Assembly: GCA_019309685.1 (NCBI GenBank)
Contig: JAFDFT010000233.1
Location: forward strand, 1-8,790
Length of the DNA: 8,790 nt
Direction of reading: 5' to 3'
Origin: Deltaproteobacteria bacterium
GTDB taxonomy: Bacteria; Desulfobacterota; Desulfobacteria; Desulfobacterales; JAABPS01
In this document: piece by piece, positions 7,789 through 8,790 of the stretch
Layout: each line of letters begins with the position of its first letter
Numbering within the stretch: the first letter of the stretch is position 1
Program-made: the position numbers and the translations under genes
The notes under the pieces: generated by a model
Told to the model about the DNA's origin: nothing
Database searches by the model: none
Seen by the model: the letters and a program-made list of their open reading frames with translations, nothing else

Positions 7789-7849
7789 GCTAATCTAGTA
7801 TCCATCCAAAAAATGCTATTTTGCCCGAAAAATACTCAATGTATTATTC

Positions 7850-7882
7850 CGGTTAAAATTATCGCCTTCTTTGAACTCGAAC
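7850..7882 (+). repeat. Fragment of the dispersed repeat, upstream of the GAF-ANTAR gene
   Basis: This 33-nt block matches 8669-8701 at 30 positions without gaps (CGGTTAAAATTATCG, then TTGAAC-x-TGAAC-like core). Weaker similarity extends left to about 7827. The match ends abruptly before the CCCC of the core. It lies in the presumed 5' leader in the same orientation as the downstream copy, so the GAF-ANTAR gene sits between two direct repeats. Confidence 0.6.
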
Positions 7883-7955
7883 AAAATATCTAATTTTTGG
7901 AAGGACACTACTCAAACAAATAGCACAGATACCGTATAAAGAAAATCGTTAAGAA

Positions 7956-8642
7956 ATGGTACACACAAAACCTGAAATATACGATAAGTACATCAAAGGG
8001 CTGATGGATATCAGCCAGGCTATCACATCTGATCTTTACCTTGAGGACATCCTTAAACTCATTGTTATGGTGACTGCTAAAGTAACGGGCGTGGAGATTT
8101 GCTCTTTGTGGCTTATTGATGACACCAAGAAAAATAATAAAATCAGATTAAAGGCTACCCAGGCGATAGACAAGGATTATGTAAAAGATAGAGTCCTAAA
8201 TATGGACGAAGGGGTTGTCGGGCATGTGGCAACAAAAGGAGAGCCTTTAATTGTTAAAGATGTCTTAAAGGAGCCCAGATTTAAAGAAAAGGAGATGGCC
8301 AAAAAGCTTGGGTTAGTGTCCATGGTGGGTATACCAATGAAGGTTAGGGAAAATGAAGTAATTGGGGTGCTGAATTGTTTTACCTCCGGCCCCCATGATT
8401 TTAATGAGACCGAGGTGAACCTCATGATTACTGTCGCGAACCAGGCGGCAGTGGCGATTTTTAATACAAAACTCATGGTCGATGCGAAAGTTATTCAGGA
8501 GGAATTGGAGACCCGCAAGATGGTTGAAAAAGCAAAAGAGGTTCTGATGCTTCGCCGAAAAATAAAAGGGGAAGAGGCTTTTCGCTGGATACAGAAGAGA
8601 AGTATGGACTCAAGAAAATCACATCCGCCTTTGGCGGATTAA
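7956..8642 (+). CDS. GAF-ANTAR sensor/RNA-binding antiterminator, C-terminally truncated
   Basis: 228 residues. A GAF sensory domain (about 20-170) includes GVEICSLWLIDD, MDEGVVGHVATKGEPLIVKDV and VGIPMKVRENEVIGVLNCF. A short coiled segment leads into an ANTAR domain (about 182-222: ETRKMVEKAKEVLMLRRK, EEAFRWIQKRSM). ANTAR proteins bind paired hexaloop hairpins in leader RNA and prevent termination; GAF ligands are often small molecules or nucleotides. The ANTAR domain stops at SRKS, where relatives normally continue into a last helix; here the palindrome of a dispersed repeat encodes HPPLAD and a TAA. RNA binding or dimerisation may therefore be impaired. An in-frame TAA 6 nt upstream fixes the ATG at 7956 as the earliest start; the Shine-Dalgarno is weak. 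The gene is divergent from the aminopeptidase gene, and no target RNA hairpin pair was recognised nearby. Confidence 0.88.
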   Translation: MVHTKPEIYDKYIKGLMDISQAITSDLYLEDILKLIVMVTAKVTGVEICSLWLIDDTKKNNKIRLKATQAIDKDYVKDRVLNMDEGVVGHVATKGEPLIVKDVLKEPRFKEKEMAKKLGLVSMVGIPMKVRENEVIGVLNCFTSGPHDFNETEVNLMITVANQAAVAIFNTKLMVDAKVIQEELETRKMVEKAKEVLMLRRKIKGEEAFRWIQKRSMDSRKSHPPLAD

Positions 8643-8765
8643 TCCTCGAAATACTACCTGTATGTCTGCGGTTAAAATTATCGCTTTCCTTGAACTTGAA
8701 CCCCGTTAAATTATAAAAGCAGATTTATCGGGACAGGCAAAAATCAAAATTTTACAAAAGACCTC
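8620..8765 (+). mobile_element. Left-truncated copy of the MITE-like repeat, fused to the GAF-ANTAR 3' end
   Basis: It begins with the same palindrome, TCCGCCTTTGGCGGA (8624-8638), and then diverges. From 8680 it aligns with 2872-2957 through the core TTGAACTTGAACCCC, the GGCAAAAAT block and a degenerate right terminal repeat, TTTTACAAAAGACCTC (8750-8765). The left terminal repeat and branched hairpin of the complete element are missing. The palindrome supplies the last six codons and the stop codon of the preceding gene. Past 8765 nothing further is recognised before the window ends. Confidence 0.65.
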
Positions 8766-8790
8766 TTAATGGCTTTATAATCCCCCTTTA

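Noticed and set aside
8643..8790. Continuation of the ANTAR coding sequence after the stop in another frame
   Set aside because: No frame downstream gives residues resembling the last ANTAR helix; the sequence aligns with the dispersed repeat instead.

Overview
The window is moderately AT-rich bacterial DNA. Gene content suggests a Desulfobacterota (Desulfobacterales-type sulfate reducer) chromosome: a polyunsaturated-fatty-acid (PUFA)-type secondary lipid synthase, XerD, an M24 aminopeptidase, a short GAF-ANTAR protein and small dispersed palindromic repeats. The taxonomic call is inference from family resemblance; no rRNA or other marker gene is present.

Layout, left to right. (1) 1-2695, minus strand: the first 898 codons of a PfaA-type multidomain synthase (ketosynthase then malonyl acyltransferase), running off the window edge. 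(2) 2696-3305: a 610-bp gap holding a complete MITE-like element of about 220 bp with terminal inverted repeats, a hairpin and an 8-nt phased repeat array. (3) 3306-3866, plus strand: a small protein with a MerR-like helix-turn-helix N-terminus. (4) 3894-5541, minus strand: the PfaD-type enoyl reductase partner, split by a frameshift that is best explained by loss of one TA dinucleotide. (5) 5624-6520 and 6559-7671, minus strand: xerD and an Xaa-Pro aminopeptidase. (6) 7672-7955: a divergent intergenic region with a candidate promoter and a fragment of the dispersed repeat. (7) 7956-8642, plus strand: a GAF-ANTAR protein whose last ANTAR helix is replaced by residues encoded in a repeat palindrome. 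(8) 8620-8765: a left-truncated copy of the same repeat family.

How the parts fit. PfaA and PfaD belong to one iterative lipid synthase: PfaA loads malonyl units and condenses, and PfaD is the separate flavin enoyl reductase. Here the reductase gene comes first and the KS-AT gene second, as in the myxobacterial pfa1-pfa2 order rather than the marine gammaproteobacterial pfaA-B-C-D order. The two are separated by an oppositely oriented regulator-like gene and a mobile repeat, so they are unlikely to share one simple transcript. With the pfaD frameshift, the locus is either decaying, or the window carries a small indel error. The repeat family appears three times and touches two genes: one copy lies 43 bp upstream of the pfaA start codon and one forms the 3' end of the GAF-ANTAR gene.
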